Assembly (NCBI RefSeq): GCF_000739085.1
Contig: NZ_CP009110.1
Location: 2,542,001 to 2,606,000, forward strand
Origin: Amycolatopsis methanolica 239
GTDB taxonomy: Bacteria; Actinomycetota; Actinomycetes; Mycobacteriales; Pseudonocardiaceae
Direction of reading: 5' to 3'
Length of the DNA: 64,000 bases
The stretch's first letter is position 1; each line of letters opens with the position of its first letter. Below are positions 19,973-27,578 of the stretch, in pieces. A program made the position numbers and the translations under genes. The notes under the pieces were generated by a model that saw only the letters and a program-made list of their open reading frames with translations, had not been told where the DNA came from and did no database searches.

Positions 19973-21262
19973 GTGAAAGCTGTCATCGAGACGATGAGGT
20001 ACGGCAGTACCGCCGAGCGGGTACGCCTGGGCTTGGAACTCCTGCTGGCCGTCGGCCTGTTCGCCGCGCTCGCGTACTACGCGCACGGCATCCGGAAGTG
20101 GCCGACCGACGTCGACGTCTACCGGCTGGGCGCGGACACGTTCCTCAAGGGCCACTCGATCTACTCGGAGCTGCCCGTCTCGACCATCGGCGGCGCGCTG
20201 CCCTACACGTACCCGCCGTTCTCCGCGGTGCTGTTCACGCCGCTGGCGATCATCCCGCCGCCGATCGGCTACCCGCTGCTGACCGGCGTGACCTGCCTGG
20301 CGCTGTTCCCGATCATCCTGGCCTACCGCAACTCCTCGCCGGAGCTGCGCGGCCTGCTGAACAAGACCTGGATGGTCGTGGCGGCCGCGGTCGTGATGGT
20401 GGTCGCGCACCCGGTCGCGAACACGATCTTCTGGGGCCAGATCAACGTCCTGCTGATGATGCTCGTCGCGGTCGACATCCTGTGGCCGAACCCGCGCTGG
20501 CCGCGGGGCGCGCTGATCGGCATCGCGGCGGCGGTCAAGCTGACCCCGGCCGGGTTCTGCCTGATCTTCCTGCTGCGCAAGGACTTCCGCGCGGTGGTCA
20601 CCGCGTTCGTCAGCTTCCTGGTGATGACGGCGATCGCGTTCGTGCTGATGCCCGGCGACTCGTGGACGTACTGGACCGACCGCGTCTTCCACGCCACCGG
20701 CATGAACATCGGGCCGATCCACGCGAACGAGTCGATCACCGCGACGTTCGAGAAGCTGCACCTGACCGGCACCACGCTGACGGTCGTGGGCGGCCTCGGC
20801 GTGCTCGCGGTCGTCGTCATGACGTTCCTCGGTACGGCACGGGCCTTGCGGGACGACAACCTCGCGCTCGCGCTGGGTGTCAACGCCGCGGGCGTACTGC
20901 TGATCTCGCCGATCTCCTGGTCGCACCACTGGATCCTGGCGCTGCCGACGGCCGTGCTGGTGCTCGTGATGGGCGTGCGGAAGAACAACAAGTGGCTCAT
21001 CGTGTCCGGCTGGGCCGCGGTGGTGATCCTGTGGCTCGCGCCGCACTACTGGGTGCCGCTGGAGTGGGAGAACTGGAGCTTCGCGCAGCAGGTCGCGGGC
21101 AGCAGCTACCAGATCGTGGCCGTGGCCTTCCTGGTCGTGATGTCCGTGCTGTGGTTCCGCGGGCGGGGCAAGCCCGTCCCGGCCGACGACCTGGACTTCG
21201 AGCTGAGCCAGGAGCTGACGAAGCCGGCCTTCACGCCGGTCCGCGCCGGGGACGAGGCCTGA
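19973..21262 (+). CDS. GT87-family polyprenol-phosphate-mannose-dependent mannosyltransferase
   Basis: A 429-residue multi-spanning GT-C glycosyltransferase. The first periplasmic loop has KWPTDVDVYRLGADTFLKGH, with the acidic residues expected at the catalytic site of PimE-type enzymes, then LPYTYPPFSAVLFTPLAIIP. About ten membrane helices follow. Family members add mannose to phosphatidylinositol mannosides, lipomannan or arabinan from the outer face of the membrane. Start GTG 19973 has GGGAG seven bases upstream. A perfect terminator stem begins 10 bp after the stop. Exact acceptor not predictable. Confidence 0.85.
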   Translation: MKAVIETMRYGSTAERVRLGLELLLAVGLFAALAYYAHGIRKWPTDVDVYRLGADTFLKGHSIYSELPVSTIGGALPYTYPPFSAVLFTPLAIIPPPIGYPLLTGVTCLALFPIILAYRNSSPELRGLLNKTWMVVAAAVVMVVAHPVANTIFWGQINVLLMMLVAVDILWPNPRWPRGALIGIAAAVKLTPAGFCLIFLLRKDFRAVVTAFVSFLVMTAIAFVLMPGDSWTYWTDRVFHATGMNIGPIHANESITATFEKLHLTGTTLTVVGGLGVLAVVVMTFLGTARALRDDNLALALGVNAAGVLLISPISWSHHWILALPTAVLVLVMGVRKNNKWLIVSGWAAVVILWLAPHYWVPLEWENWSFAQQVAGSSYQIVAVAFLVVMSVLWFRGRGKPVPADDLDFELSQELTKPAFTPVRAGDEA

Positions 21263-21683
21263 TCGTCCGAGGTGGAGCCCGGGGTGTTCCCGGGCTCCAC
21301 TTGTGTCCGCCGCGCTGCTCATCGAACGCGCGCTGACTGCGTTCGATGTCGGGGTCGTGCTCGACCGCCCATTCCGCCAGGCGCACGGCGGGCTCGATCA
21401 GGGTGCGGCCGACGTCGGTGAGCGCGTACTCGACGCGCGGCGGCACCTCCGCGTAGGCGGTGCGCGACACCAGGCCGTCGCGTTCGAGGTTCCGCAGCGT
21501 CAGCGACAGCATCCGCTGGGACACGCCCGGGATGCGCTGCTGCAGCTCGGTGAAACGCATCCGCTGGTCGTCCAGCGTGGCGACCACCAGCAGGCTCCAC
21601 TTGTTGCCGATCCGGTCCAGGATGCGCCGGATCGCGCGCCCGCCGTCGCCCCGGATCAGGCAGGTCCGTTCGTACCGCGACAC
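21231..21683 (-). CDS. HxlR-family transcriptional regulator with run-on C-terminus
   Basis: A 150-residue winged-helix protein. The HxlR core is complete: ILDRIGNKWSLLVVATLDDQ, RFTELQQRIPGVSQRMLSLT, LERDGLVSRTAYAEVPPRVE and YALTDVGRTL. The family normally ends near DIERSQRAFDEQR; here the frame continues 20 or so residues of Pro/Arg-rich sequence through the terminator hairpin and 32 bp into the GT87 gene, so the native stop was probably lost. GTG 21683 follows ACAGGAGCG. It diverges from a DoxX gene, the common HxlR/DoxX pairing, and probably represses it in response to electrophiles or quinones. Confidence 0.85.
   Translation of the reverse strand: MSRYERTCLIRGDGGRAIRRILDRIGNKWSLLVVATLDDQRMRFTELQQRIPGVSQRMLSLTLRNLERDGLVSRTAYAEVPPRVEYALTDVGRTLIEPAVRLAEWAVEHDPDIERSQRAFDEQRGGHKWSPGTPRAPPRTIRPRPRRGPA
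21272..21300. terminator. Bidirectional terminator between GT87 and HxlR genes
   Basis: A perfect 12-bp stem, GTGGAGCCCGGG with its complement, closes a five-base loop. It begins 10 bp after the GT87 stop and is followed by TTGTGT. On the minus strand the HxlR reading frame runs straight through it. Confidence 0.85.
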
Positions 21684-21727
21684 GCACGCTCCTGTCCGCT
21701 ACGCACATCCGTGTGCCTTTTGTAGAC

Positions 21728-21776
21728 CCTCCGATGACCAATGATGTGGTTGTTTACAAGTCGTAACCATCGGAGG
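21728..21776. promoter_or_regulatory. Candidate HxlR operator region in the HxlR/DoxX intergenic space
   Basis: A 9-bp inverted repeat, CCTCCGATG (21728-21736) and CATCGGAGG (21768-21776), frames the space. Its right arm contains the DoxX ribosome site. Between the arms lies GTTTACAAGTCGTAAC, an imperfect GTTAC/GTAAC dyad of the type HxlR dimers bind. Binding is inferred. Confidence 0.5.
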
Positions 21777-21781
21777 TCGCC

Positions 21782-22143
21782 GTGGAAATCGCCTACTGGG
21801 TCGTGGCCGCGCTGCTGGGGGTCCTGTACCTGTTCGCGGGTGGAAGAAGATCGCGCAGAGCCGCGCGCAGCTGGCGCCGATGATGGGCTGGGTCGACACC
21901 GTGCCGATGTGGGCGGTGCGCGGCATCGGCGCGGTGGAGATCCTCGGCGTGCTCGGGCTGGTCCTGCCGCCGCTGACCGGGGTCGCGCCCGCGCTGGCGC
22001 TGGTGGCGGCACTCGGGTTCGCGGTGCTCCAGGTGCTGGCGGCCGGCCTGCACCTGTCGCGGGGCGAGGTGAAGGAAACCGGGTTGAACGTGCCCCTGAT
22101 CGTGCTGGCCGGCGTCGCCGCGTGGCTGGCGACGGTGTGGTGA
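21782..22143 (+). pseudogene. DoxX-family membrane protein, one frameshift
   Basis: GTG 21782, six bases after CGGAGG, opens EIAYWVVAALLGVLYLFAG, the first DoxX helix. One base is then missing near 21842, and the next frame continues WKKIAQSRAQLAPMMGWVDT, VRGIGAVEILGVLGLVLPPL and GLNVPLIVLAGVAAWLATVW. Repaired, it is about 120 residues with four helices, normal for DoxX proteins of the redox/thiol stress type. It is divergent from HxlR, its likely repressor. The lesion is in a GGG run after TTCGC. Confidence 0.75.
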
Positions 22144-22144
22144 C

Positions 22145-22705
22145 CTACTCGACGAGCTGGATGTCCAGTGCGCCGGTGAGGCGGAGTTCGCGCAGGCGGC
22201 GGTCGCCGGTGTCCAGGGTGCGGACGGTGCCGTCGGGGTGCCAGCCGGCGCGGCGGTAGAAGCCGAGGGTAGCGGCGTCGGACTCCACGGCCCAGGTGAC
22301 GCCGCGGCCGGCGCCCAGCTCGCGCAGCCCGGCGGAGGCCGCGGCCAGCAGCCGGGAGCCGTGGCCGCGCCGGGACCAGCGCGGCTCCACCAGCAGCGTC
22401 GCGATCAGGCCGGTGCGGTCGGCGTCGCCCGGCACGTTCCCCGCCGCGTCGGCCACGTCGTCGCGCGGCGCGGGTCCGGCGACGCAGAACCCGACCGTGC
22501 AGCCGCCTTCGACGGCGAGGTGGATCCGGGAGCCGGGGTGGCCGATCGCCTCCGCCCACCGGGCCTCCGTGACCGCGGAGTCGAGCTCGGCGAGCGCCCG
22601 GTCGCTGAGGACGCCCTGGTAGGCAGTCCGCCAGGTGACGCGCTGGATCCGGGCGATCTCCGCGGCGTCGGCGTCGACGGCTTCGCGGACGGACACGGTG
22701 CTCAT
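22145..22705 (-). CDS. GNAT-family N-acetyltransferase
   Basis: A 186-residue acetyltransferase. Motif A, LLVEPRWSRRGHGSRLLAAA, contains the RRGHGS acetyl-CoA loop, and motif B follows as VTWAVESDAATLGFYRRAGW. The N-terminus EIARIQRVTWRTAYQGVLSD is typical of the RimI-like set that acts on small molecules. ATG 22705 has TAGGTT 6 nt upstream, so it is probably leaderless. Substrate unknown. It starts 39 bp from the divergent AlkZ-like gene and ends 1 bp from the DoxX stop. Confidence 0.85.
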   Translation of the reverse strand: MSTVSVREAVDADAAEIARIQRVTWRTAYQGVLSDRALAELDSAVTEARWAEAIGHPGSRIHLAVEGGCTVGFCVAGPAPRDDVADAAGNVPGDADRTGLIATLLVEPRWSRRGHGSRLLAAASAGLRELGAGRGVTWAVESDAATLGFYRRAGWHPDGTVRTLDTGDRRLRELRLTGALDIQLVE

Positions 22706-22744
22706 GCCGGGAACCTACCGGTTTTGTCGGTGGGTGCTGGCACC

Positions 22745-23962
22745 ATGAGCACCACCATGGAGACGATGAGTGTGGCGGCCGCCCGGCGGGCGGCGCTGGC
22801 GGCCCAGGGTTTCGCCGACCCGCGGCCCGTCACCGAACCCACCCGGCGGCACCTCAAGCGCGCGTTGTCGCGGCTGCAGCTGATCCAGCTGGACTCGGTG
22901 AACGTCGCGGTGCGGGCGCACTACGCGCCGCTGTTCGCGCGGCTGGGCAGCTACGACCCGGCGTTGATCGACGAGGCCGCCTGGACGCACAGCAGCCGCA
23001 AGCCGCGGCTGCTGGTGGAGACGTGGGCGCACGAGGCGAGCCTGATCCCGGTCGAGGACTGGCCGCTGTTGCAGTCCGGTGCGAAGCGGCCCGGGTGGTG
23101 GCGCAACTACCAGGCCCTCGCCGACCGCTCGCCGTCGCTGGTCGACGACGTGCTGGCGGTGGTGAAGGAGCTCGGCCCGATCGGGGCGGGCGGCATCGAG
23201 CGCGAGCTGGAGGGCGAGTCGGCGCGCCGCCCGGGGTCGTGGTGGGAGCGGTCCGAGGTCAAGAAGATCTGCGAGCTGCTGTTCGGTCTTGGTCAGCTGA
23301 CCACCGGCACGCGGCGCGGGTTCGAGCGGCTGTACGACCTGACCGAGCGGGTCGTGCCGGCGGAGGTCCTGGCGCGGCGGGTGTCGCCCGAACAGGGGGC
23401 GCGCGAGCTGATCTCCCGCGCGGCGACGGCGCTGGGCGTGGCGACGGAGCCGGACCTGCGGGACTACTACCGGCTGGGCCCGGAGACGAGCCGCCAGGCA
23501 GTGGCCGAGCTGGGCGAGGACGGGGTGCTGGAGGAGGTCGAGGTGCGCGGCTGGCGCGGCCCGGCGTACCGCCTGGTGGGCGCCCGGATGCCGCGGAAGG
23601 TGACGGGCCGGGCGCTGCTGTGCCCGTTCGACCCCCTGATCTGGGAGCGGGCCCGCACCGAGCGGCTGTTCGGGTTCCGGTACCGCATCGAGATCTACGT
23701 GCCCGAGCCCAAGCGCGTGTACGGCTACTACGTGTTCCCGTTCCTGCTCGACGGCGAACTGGTGGCGCGGGTCGACCTGAAGGCCGACCGGGAGGCCGGG
23801 GTGCTGCGGGTGCAGGGCGCGTTCGCCGAGCCGGGCGCCGAAGTGCCGCGGGTGGCCGCCGAGCTGGCGGGGGAGTTGCGGTTGATGGCCTCGTGGCTGG
23901 GGCTGGACGGTTTCGTGGTGGGGGAGCGGGGTGATCTGGCGCCGGCGCTGAGCCGAGCGTGA
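22745..23962 (+). CDS. Winged-helix DNA glycosylase-like protein (YcaQ/AlkZ, HTH_42 family)
   Basis: A 405-residue protein built of tandem winged helices. The N-terminal patch LSRLQLIQLDSVNVAVRAHY and APLFARLGSY carries the Gln-x-Asp catalytic motif (Q-L-D) seen in YcaQ/AlkX enzymes that excise bulky or cross-linked alkyl bases. Further marks are KPRLLVETWAHEASLIPVED and the C-terminal ALLCPFDPLIWERARTERLF with GYYVFPFLLDGELVARVDLK. ATG 22745 gives MSTTMETMSVAAARRAALAA; ATG 22757 and 22766 are alternatives. Some homologues protect producers from their own DNA-alkylating natural products. Confidence 0.85.
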   Translation: MSTTMETMSVAAARRAALAAQGFADPRPVTEPTRRHLKRALSRLQLIQLDSVNVAVRAHYAPLFARLGSYDPALIDEAAWTHSSRKPRLLVETWAHEASLIPVEDWPLLQSGAKRPGWWRNYQALADRSPSLVDDVLAVVKELGPIGAGGIERELEGESARRPGSWWERSEVKKICELLFGLGQLTTGTRRGFERLYDLTERVVPAEVLARRVSPEQGARELISRAATALGVATEPDLRDYYRLGPETSRQAVAELGEDGVLEEVEVRGWRGPAYRLVGARMPRKVTGRALLCPFDPLIWERARTERLFGFRYRIEIYVPEPKRVYGYYVFPFLLDGELVARVDLKADREAGVLRVQGAFAEPGAEVPRVAAELAGELRLMASWLGLDGFVVGERGDLAPALSRA

Positions 23963-24217
23963 GAACCCGACGGCGCTGAATCCGGCGGCCGGCACGCACG
24001 AAAAATGGCTGCTCCCCGGTCCTGTGGCTGGCGGTGGCCGGCTGGCGGCAAGCCCACCAACAGCTGCCGCCCGCCCTGTGGGTGACAGCCGGCCTTCGGC
24101 GGTTGAGGAGGTTCGCGGGCCGCCTTTGCCTCGGAATGGCTGGCTGGTGGCGGGCTGCCGGATCTCCGGCCGCAGCTGGGGACGTTCGCGGGCCGCCGGT
24201 AGTCCAAACACGGAACC
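23963..24217. other. Intergenic space with short degenerate repeats, no gene
   Basis: No credible gene. TTCGCGGGCCGCC occurs twice, near 24112 and 24188, each at the end of a GGCTGG-rich unit (24037-24122 and 24133-24198), suggesting an eroded tandem duplication. The right end leads into the perfect terminator stem. Confidence 0.4.
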
Positions 24218-24253
24218 GGGGTGGTGTGACACGCCCCCATGTCACACCACCCC
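24218..24253. terminator. Bidirectional terminator between AlkZ-like and DUF4097 genes
   Basis: A perfect 14-bp stem, GGGGTGGTGTGACA against TGTCACACCACCCC, encloses an 8-base loop. It stands between two convergent genes and can serve both. No U-tract. Confidence 0.8.
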
Positions 24254-24291
24254 TCCACCCCCATGGCGGCTCGCGGCCGCCCTCCGGTGGT

Positions 24292-25188
24292 CTACTGCGC
24301 CGCGCGGGTCACCACGGCGGTGCCGGATCCCGTGCGGGCCCGCAGGTTCAGCGGGATCTCGCCGTCGGGCCGGTCCAGCGCCACGTCCAGCTCGCTCGAC
24401 ACCTTGCCTGCGCTCGCGGTCAGGTCGACCTCCGCGGCCACGCCCGGCCGGATCCCGACCCGGATGTCGCCGGAACCGGTGACCAGCTCGAGGTTCCCGC
24501 TCGCCGCCTCGGCGACCGACACGTCGCCGCTGCCGCTGCGGGCCAGCACCGACCCGGACACGGTGCCCAGCCACACGTCGCCGGTGCCGGTGGCCAGCGT
24601 CGCCGACCCGGCCAGCGACGCCACCTCGACGTCGCCGCTGCCGGTGCGCAGGTGCAGTCCCGCCAGCGTCGGGCCGAGTCGGATCGCGCCGGAGCCGCTG
24701 CGCACCGTCGCCGCGCCCTCCGACCGGTCCATCCTGATCTCGCCGGTCCCGGTGGAGACGTCCACCCGCCCGGCCGACCCGGTCACCGTCACGTTCGCCG
24801 ACCCGGCCCGCACCTCCACGGCGGTGCCGGCGGGCGCGATCACCGTGACGGCGAGCGGGATGTTCCGCAGTGGCAACGCCTTCGGCGCGTGCACCGTCAG
24901 CCGGTTGCCGGTCTGTTCCAGCCGCGTCTGCTGCACCGCGTCCGCGGGCGTGCCGCTCAGGTCGGTGCCCAGCTGGTCGCCGAACCGCTCGCTGACCCAG
25001 CTCAGCAGGCTGGAGATGCCCTGCGTCCACGGCTGCTGCGCGTCCGGGTCGTGCCGGATCTCTACCGTCGCCTCGGGCTCCTCGGCGCCCAGCTTCACCT
25101 CGACCTTCCCCATCGACACGGCGATGTCCAGCTCCAGCGGCCCCGGCAGGGCGAACGTCTGCGTGCGCACGAGCTCCGGATCGGTCAT
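24292..25188 (-). CDS. DUF4097-family beta-repeat protein
   Basis: The 298-residue protein begins MTDPELVRTQTFALPGPLEL and then consists of short repeated strands with the pattern G-S-G-D/A-V/I-x-V, for example RSGSGDVSVAEAASGNLELV and TGSGDIRVGIRPG. This is the DUF4097 beta-helix fold, often called a putative adhesin, but here there is no signal peptide, so it is probably cytoplasmic. It starts 2 bp after the RHH/HicB-like gene and is co-transcribed with it. The pair recurs in actinobacteria; function unknown. It could be a scaffold or an effector bound by the RHH protein. Confidence 0.8.
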   Translation of the reverse strand: MTDPELVRTQTFALPGPLELDIAVSMGKVEVKLGAEEPEATVEIRHDPDAQQPWTQGISSLLSWVSERFGDQLGTDLSGTPADAVQQTRLEQTGNRLTVHAPKALPLRNIPLAVTVIAPAGTAVEVRAGSANVTVTGSAGRVDVSTGTGEIRMDRSEGAATVRSGSGAIRLGPTLAGLHLRTGSGDVEVASLAGSATLATGTGDVWLGTVSGSVLARSGSGDVSVAEAASGNLELVTGSGDIRVGIRPGVAAEVDLTASAGKVSSELDVALDRPDGEIPLNLRARTGSGTAVVTRAAQ

Positions 25189-25190
25189 GA

Positions 25191-25703
25191 CTATCCCTTC
25201 ACCCAGCCGTGCAGGTGCGACTCGGACCGCGAGCCGCTCTGCTTCTCGGCGTGCCAGGACTGCGAACCGTGCAGCGCGCCCTGCACGGCCTGCGAGATGA
25301 ACGTGTTGAGCGAGACGCCCTGCGAGGACGCGGCGTGCTCGGCCTGCTCCTTGAGCTTCTCCACCAGGCGCAGCGTCATGCGCGAGATGTCCCCACCCTC
25401 CACCAGCGGCGGCGGTGGCGGAGGCGGCGGCCCGGGACGCTCGGCCCGTGGCCGCTCGCCGGCGGAACCGGTGACCACCACCCGCACGTCCCGGCCGTCC
25501 AGGCGCACCTCGACGACGTGGTCGGGCAGCTGCGCGGTCGCCTCGGCGGCGAGGTCGGCCAGCGCGTTCATCAGCACGAGCCGGACCGCGGGCTCCAGCG
25601 CGCCGGACAGCAGCGCCGCCGCCCGGCGGATCTGTTCGTCCCCGGCCGAGGCCGTCGCGGTGAGGTCCTCGCGGAGGCTGGTGATGTACGGGGTCAAGTC
25701 CAT
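25191..25703 (-). CDS. RHH/HicB-like DNA-binding protein, probable autorepressor
   Basis: A 170-residue protein. The N-terminal half (MDLTPYITSLREDLTATASA to about residue 85) is helical and unrecognised. A polyproline linker (eight Pro near residue 95) leads to the C-terminal ribbon-helix-helix: ISRMTLRLVEKLKEQAEHAA then SSQGVSLNTFISQAVQGALH. This arrangement is annotated as a HicB-type antitoxin-like protein, though no HicA toxin is nearby. ATG 25703 sits 6 nt after CATAGT, so the mRNA is leaderless. The promoter is flanked by GACACCA half-sites, which suggests autorepression. Confidence 0.8.
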   Translation of the reverse strand: MDLTPYITSLREDLTATASAGDEQIRRAAALLSGALEPAVRLVLMNALADLAAEATAQLPDHVVEVRLDGRDVRVVVTGSAGERPRAERPGPPPPPPPPLVEGGDISRMTLRLVEKLKEQAEHAASSQGVSLNTFISQAVQGALHGSQSWHAEKQSGSRSESHLHGWVKG

Positions 25704-25763
25704 GACACCACTATGACGTCACTATTGGTGTCAGTCAAGGAGAAGATGACACCACGTGGTGTC
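25701..25763. promoter_or_regulatory. RHH promoter with paired GACACCA/TGGTGTC operators
   Basis: On the minus strand TTGACT, a 17-bp spacer and CATAGT form a near-consensus promoter, with the ATG six bases after the -10. An inverted repeat TGACACCA (25703-25710) and TGGTGTCA (25726-25733) straddles it: one arm abuts the -35, the other fills the gap between -10 and start codon. Fifteen bases further on, 25748-25763 is a perfect 16-bp palindrome, GACACCACGTGGTGTC. This second site is about 40-55 bp upstream of the thyX transcription start predicted from TACGCT at 25790-25795. Confidence 0.7.
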
Positions 25764-25828
25764 GCGGCCGGGTGGTCGGACCCGGCGGTTACGCTGCCGG
25801 GGAGTCGTCGAGGGGAAGGAGCGCGACC

Positions 25829-26581
25829 GTGGCCGAGACCGTGTCGCCGAAGGTTCAGCTGATCGCGAAGACGGAGTTCTTCCCACCGGAGGACGTGCCG
25901 TGGTCGACCGACGCCGACGGCGGTGAGGCGCTCGCCGAGTTCGCCGGTCGCGCCTGCTACCAGTCGTGGAAGAAGCCGAACCCGAAGACGGCCACCAATG
26001 CCGGTTACATCGACCACATCATCGAGGTCGGTCACCTGTCGGTGCTGGAGCACGGCTCGGTGAGCTTCTACATCAGCGGCGTTTCGCGCTCGCTGACCCA
26101 CGAGCTGATCCGGCACCGCCACTTCTCCTACTCGCAGCTGTCGCAGCGGTACGTGCCCGAACGCGACGCGGCGTTCGTCGAGCCGGACGTGATCGCGAAC
26201 GACCCGGAGCTGCACGAGAAGTTCCTCAAGGCCGCGCAGGCGAGCGTCGACGCCTACAACGAGCTGCTGGCCGGGCTGGAGGACAAGTTCGCCGACGCGC
26301 CGAGCGCCACGCTGCGCCGCAAGCAGGCGCGCCAGGCCGCCCGGTCGGTGCTGCCCAACGCCACCGAGACCCGCATCGTGGTCACCGGCAACTACCGCGC
26401 CTGGCGGCACTTCATCGCCATGCGTGCCACCGAGCACGCCGACGTGGAGATCCGCGGCCTGGCCGTGGAATGCCTGCGGCAGCTGCAGAAGGCCGCGCCG
26501 AACGTGTTCGCCGACTTCACCATCTCCACCCTGCCCGACGGCACGGAGGTCGCCTCCAGCCCGAAGGTTCTCGAAGGGTGA
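25829..26581 (+). CDS. thyX: FAD-dependent thymidylate synthase ThyX
   Basis: A 250-residue flavoenzyme making dTMP from dUMP with methylenetetrahydrofolate and NADPH. The ThyX signature [14 protein letters not shown] (RHRx7S) is intact and followed by [14 protein letters not shown]. The C-terminal nucleotide-binding part has [20 protein letters not shown]. Start GTG 25829 has GGGGAAGGAG nine bases upstream; an upstream in-frame ATG-like start at 25772 would add 19 unconserved residues across the promoter. It overlaps the ACT gene by GTGA. The RHH palindrome upstream may link its expression to the neighbouring operon. Confidence 0.95.
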   Translation: MAETVSPKVQLIAKTEFFPPEDVPWSTDADGGEALAEFAGRACYQSWKKPNPKTATNAGYIDHIIEVGHLSVLEHGSVSFYISGVSRSLTHELIRHRHFSYSQLSQRYVPERDAAFVEPDVIANDPELHEKFLKAAQASVDAYNELLAGLEDKFADAPSATLRRKQARQAARSVLPNATETRIVVTGNYRAWRHFIAMRATEHADVEIRGLAVECLRQLQKAAPNVFADFTISTLPDGTEVASSPKVLEG

Positions 26582-26961
26582 AACGGCTCGCCATCGACGT
26601 TCAGCCGGGCGAGTACGCGGTCGCGCGGCTGGATCCGGGTGCTCCCGTGCCCGGCCTGGACGCGCCGGACGGGCTGGTCTCGGTCACCCGCACGCCCGCG
26701 GAGACCTCGGTGATCTGCCCGGCCGGCCTGGCCCCGGAAGGCGCCCGGGTCGAGTCCGGCTGGCGGCTGCTGACCGTGCGCGGCCCGCTGGCGTTCACCC
26801 TCACCGGGATCATCGCCGCGCTGGCCAGCGAGCTGGCGTCCGCTGGGGTCGGCCTGTTCACGCTGTCCACGTTCGACACCGACCACGTGCTGGTGAAGGA
26901 AGGCGACCTGGCGCGCGCGGTGCAGGCGCTGCGCGCGGCCGGGCACGAGGTCGCGGAGTAG
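26578..26961 (+). CDS. ACT-domain protein
   Basis: A 127-residue protein with two ACT-like halves: an N-terminal one ([20 protein letters not shown]) and a C-terminal one with [20 protein letters not shown] and [20 protein letters not shown], the CASTOR/ACT pattern of amino-acid sensing. Start GTG 26578 overlaps the thyX stop. In actinobacteria this small ACT protein occurs between thyX and dapA. It may sense lysine or another amino acid; no catalytic domain is fused. Role inferred. Confidence 0.8.
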   Translation: MKRLAIDVQPGEYAVARLDPGAPVPGLDAPDGLVSVTRTPAETSVICPAGLAPEGARVESGWRLLTVRGPLAFTLTGIIAALASELASAGVGLFTLSTFDTDHVLVKEGDLARAVQALRAAGHEVAE

Positions 26962-27005
26962 CCGGGCCCACGTCGGCCGAGGTCCCGGCCCGCGCCTCCG
27001 GACCG

Positions 27006-27407
27006 TCGCCTGACCCGGAAGTTGGTTCCCCGGGTGGCGGCCACTGCCGCTGTCGTCGGCGGGGCGGGCCGTGTTCACCGGACCGGATCTCCGCCGGCGG
27101 TCCGTCGCGTCGGGACCTTGCTACCACCAGCCGCGGGGCGGACGGCGGTGTTCGTGCAGGTCGGCGGGCGTGGGTCGGGGTTTCCGGCCTGCGGTCCCGG
27201 GCCGTGGGCCAGCGCTGGATCCGCCGGCCAACGTGCTGATCGGCGCACCGGCGATTCGCCTGACCCGGAAGTCGTTCCCCGGTTGGCGGTCACCGCCGCC
27301 GTCCTCCCGGGCAGGCCGTGTTCGCCGAACCGGGTCTCCACCAGCGGCCCGTCGCGCCGGGACCCGGCCGCGACCAGCCCGCACGGCGAACCTCGGGCGT
27401 TCGTGCC
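27006..27407. repeat. Duplicated 150-bp intergenic element
   Basis: Two copies, about 27006-27159 and 27256-27407, begin with CGCCTGACCCGGAAGT and end near TTCGTGC. They match along their full length at roughly three-quarters identity by eye, sharing GGCCGTGTTC and CCGTCGCG blocks. The 615-bp gap between the ACT gene and mntH contains them and no credible gene; frames crossing it lack family features and codon bias. Origin unknown. Confidence 0.65.
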
Positions 27408-27498
27408 CGCCTTCTGCTGACCGCTCGCCGGACCCACGCCGAGCCCACGCCAGACGCGGTGGCCCGGAACCTGCTGCCTAAGCCGGGGTGCCCGTGCG

Positions 27499-27551
27499 TT
27501 GCACACCACTTTCGCTGCTCTGTACACCAAAGTTCGGTCCGCCTAAAATCA
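27499..27551 (+). promoter_or_regulatory. Candidate mntH promoter with DtxR/MntR-family box
   Basis: TTGCAC (27499-27504) and TACACC (27523-27528), 18 bp apart, are candidate -35 and -10 boxes. The 19 bp at 27533-27551 match the DtxR/IdeR consensus TTAGGTTAGCCTAACCTAA at 13 positions, including the central GCCTAA. The box would cover the transcription start, fitting metal-dependent repression of a manganese transporter. Inferred by eye. Confidence 0.45.
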
Positions 27552-27578
27552 GGCTTCGGCTTCGTGGATGGAGGACGG

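Noticed and set aside
25191-25703. HicAB toxin-antitoxin module
   Set aside because: No HicA-like small double-stranded-RNA-binding toxin is adjacent; the partner is DUF4097, so I treat it as a regulator pair.
27022-27420. Possible repeat-containing protein in the 27-kb gap
   Set aside because: The amino-acid repeat follows from the DNA duplication; start, ribosome site and codon bias are lacking.
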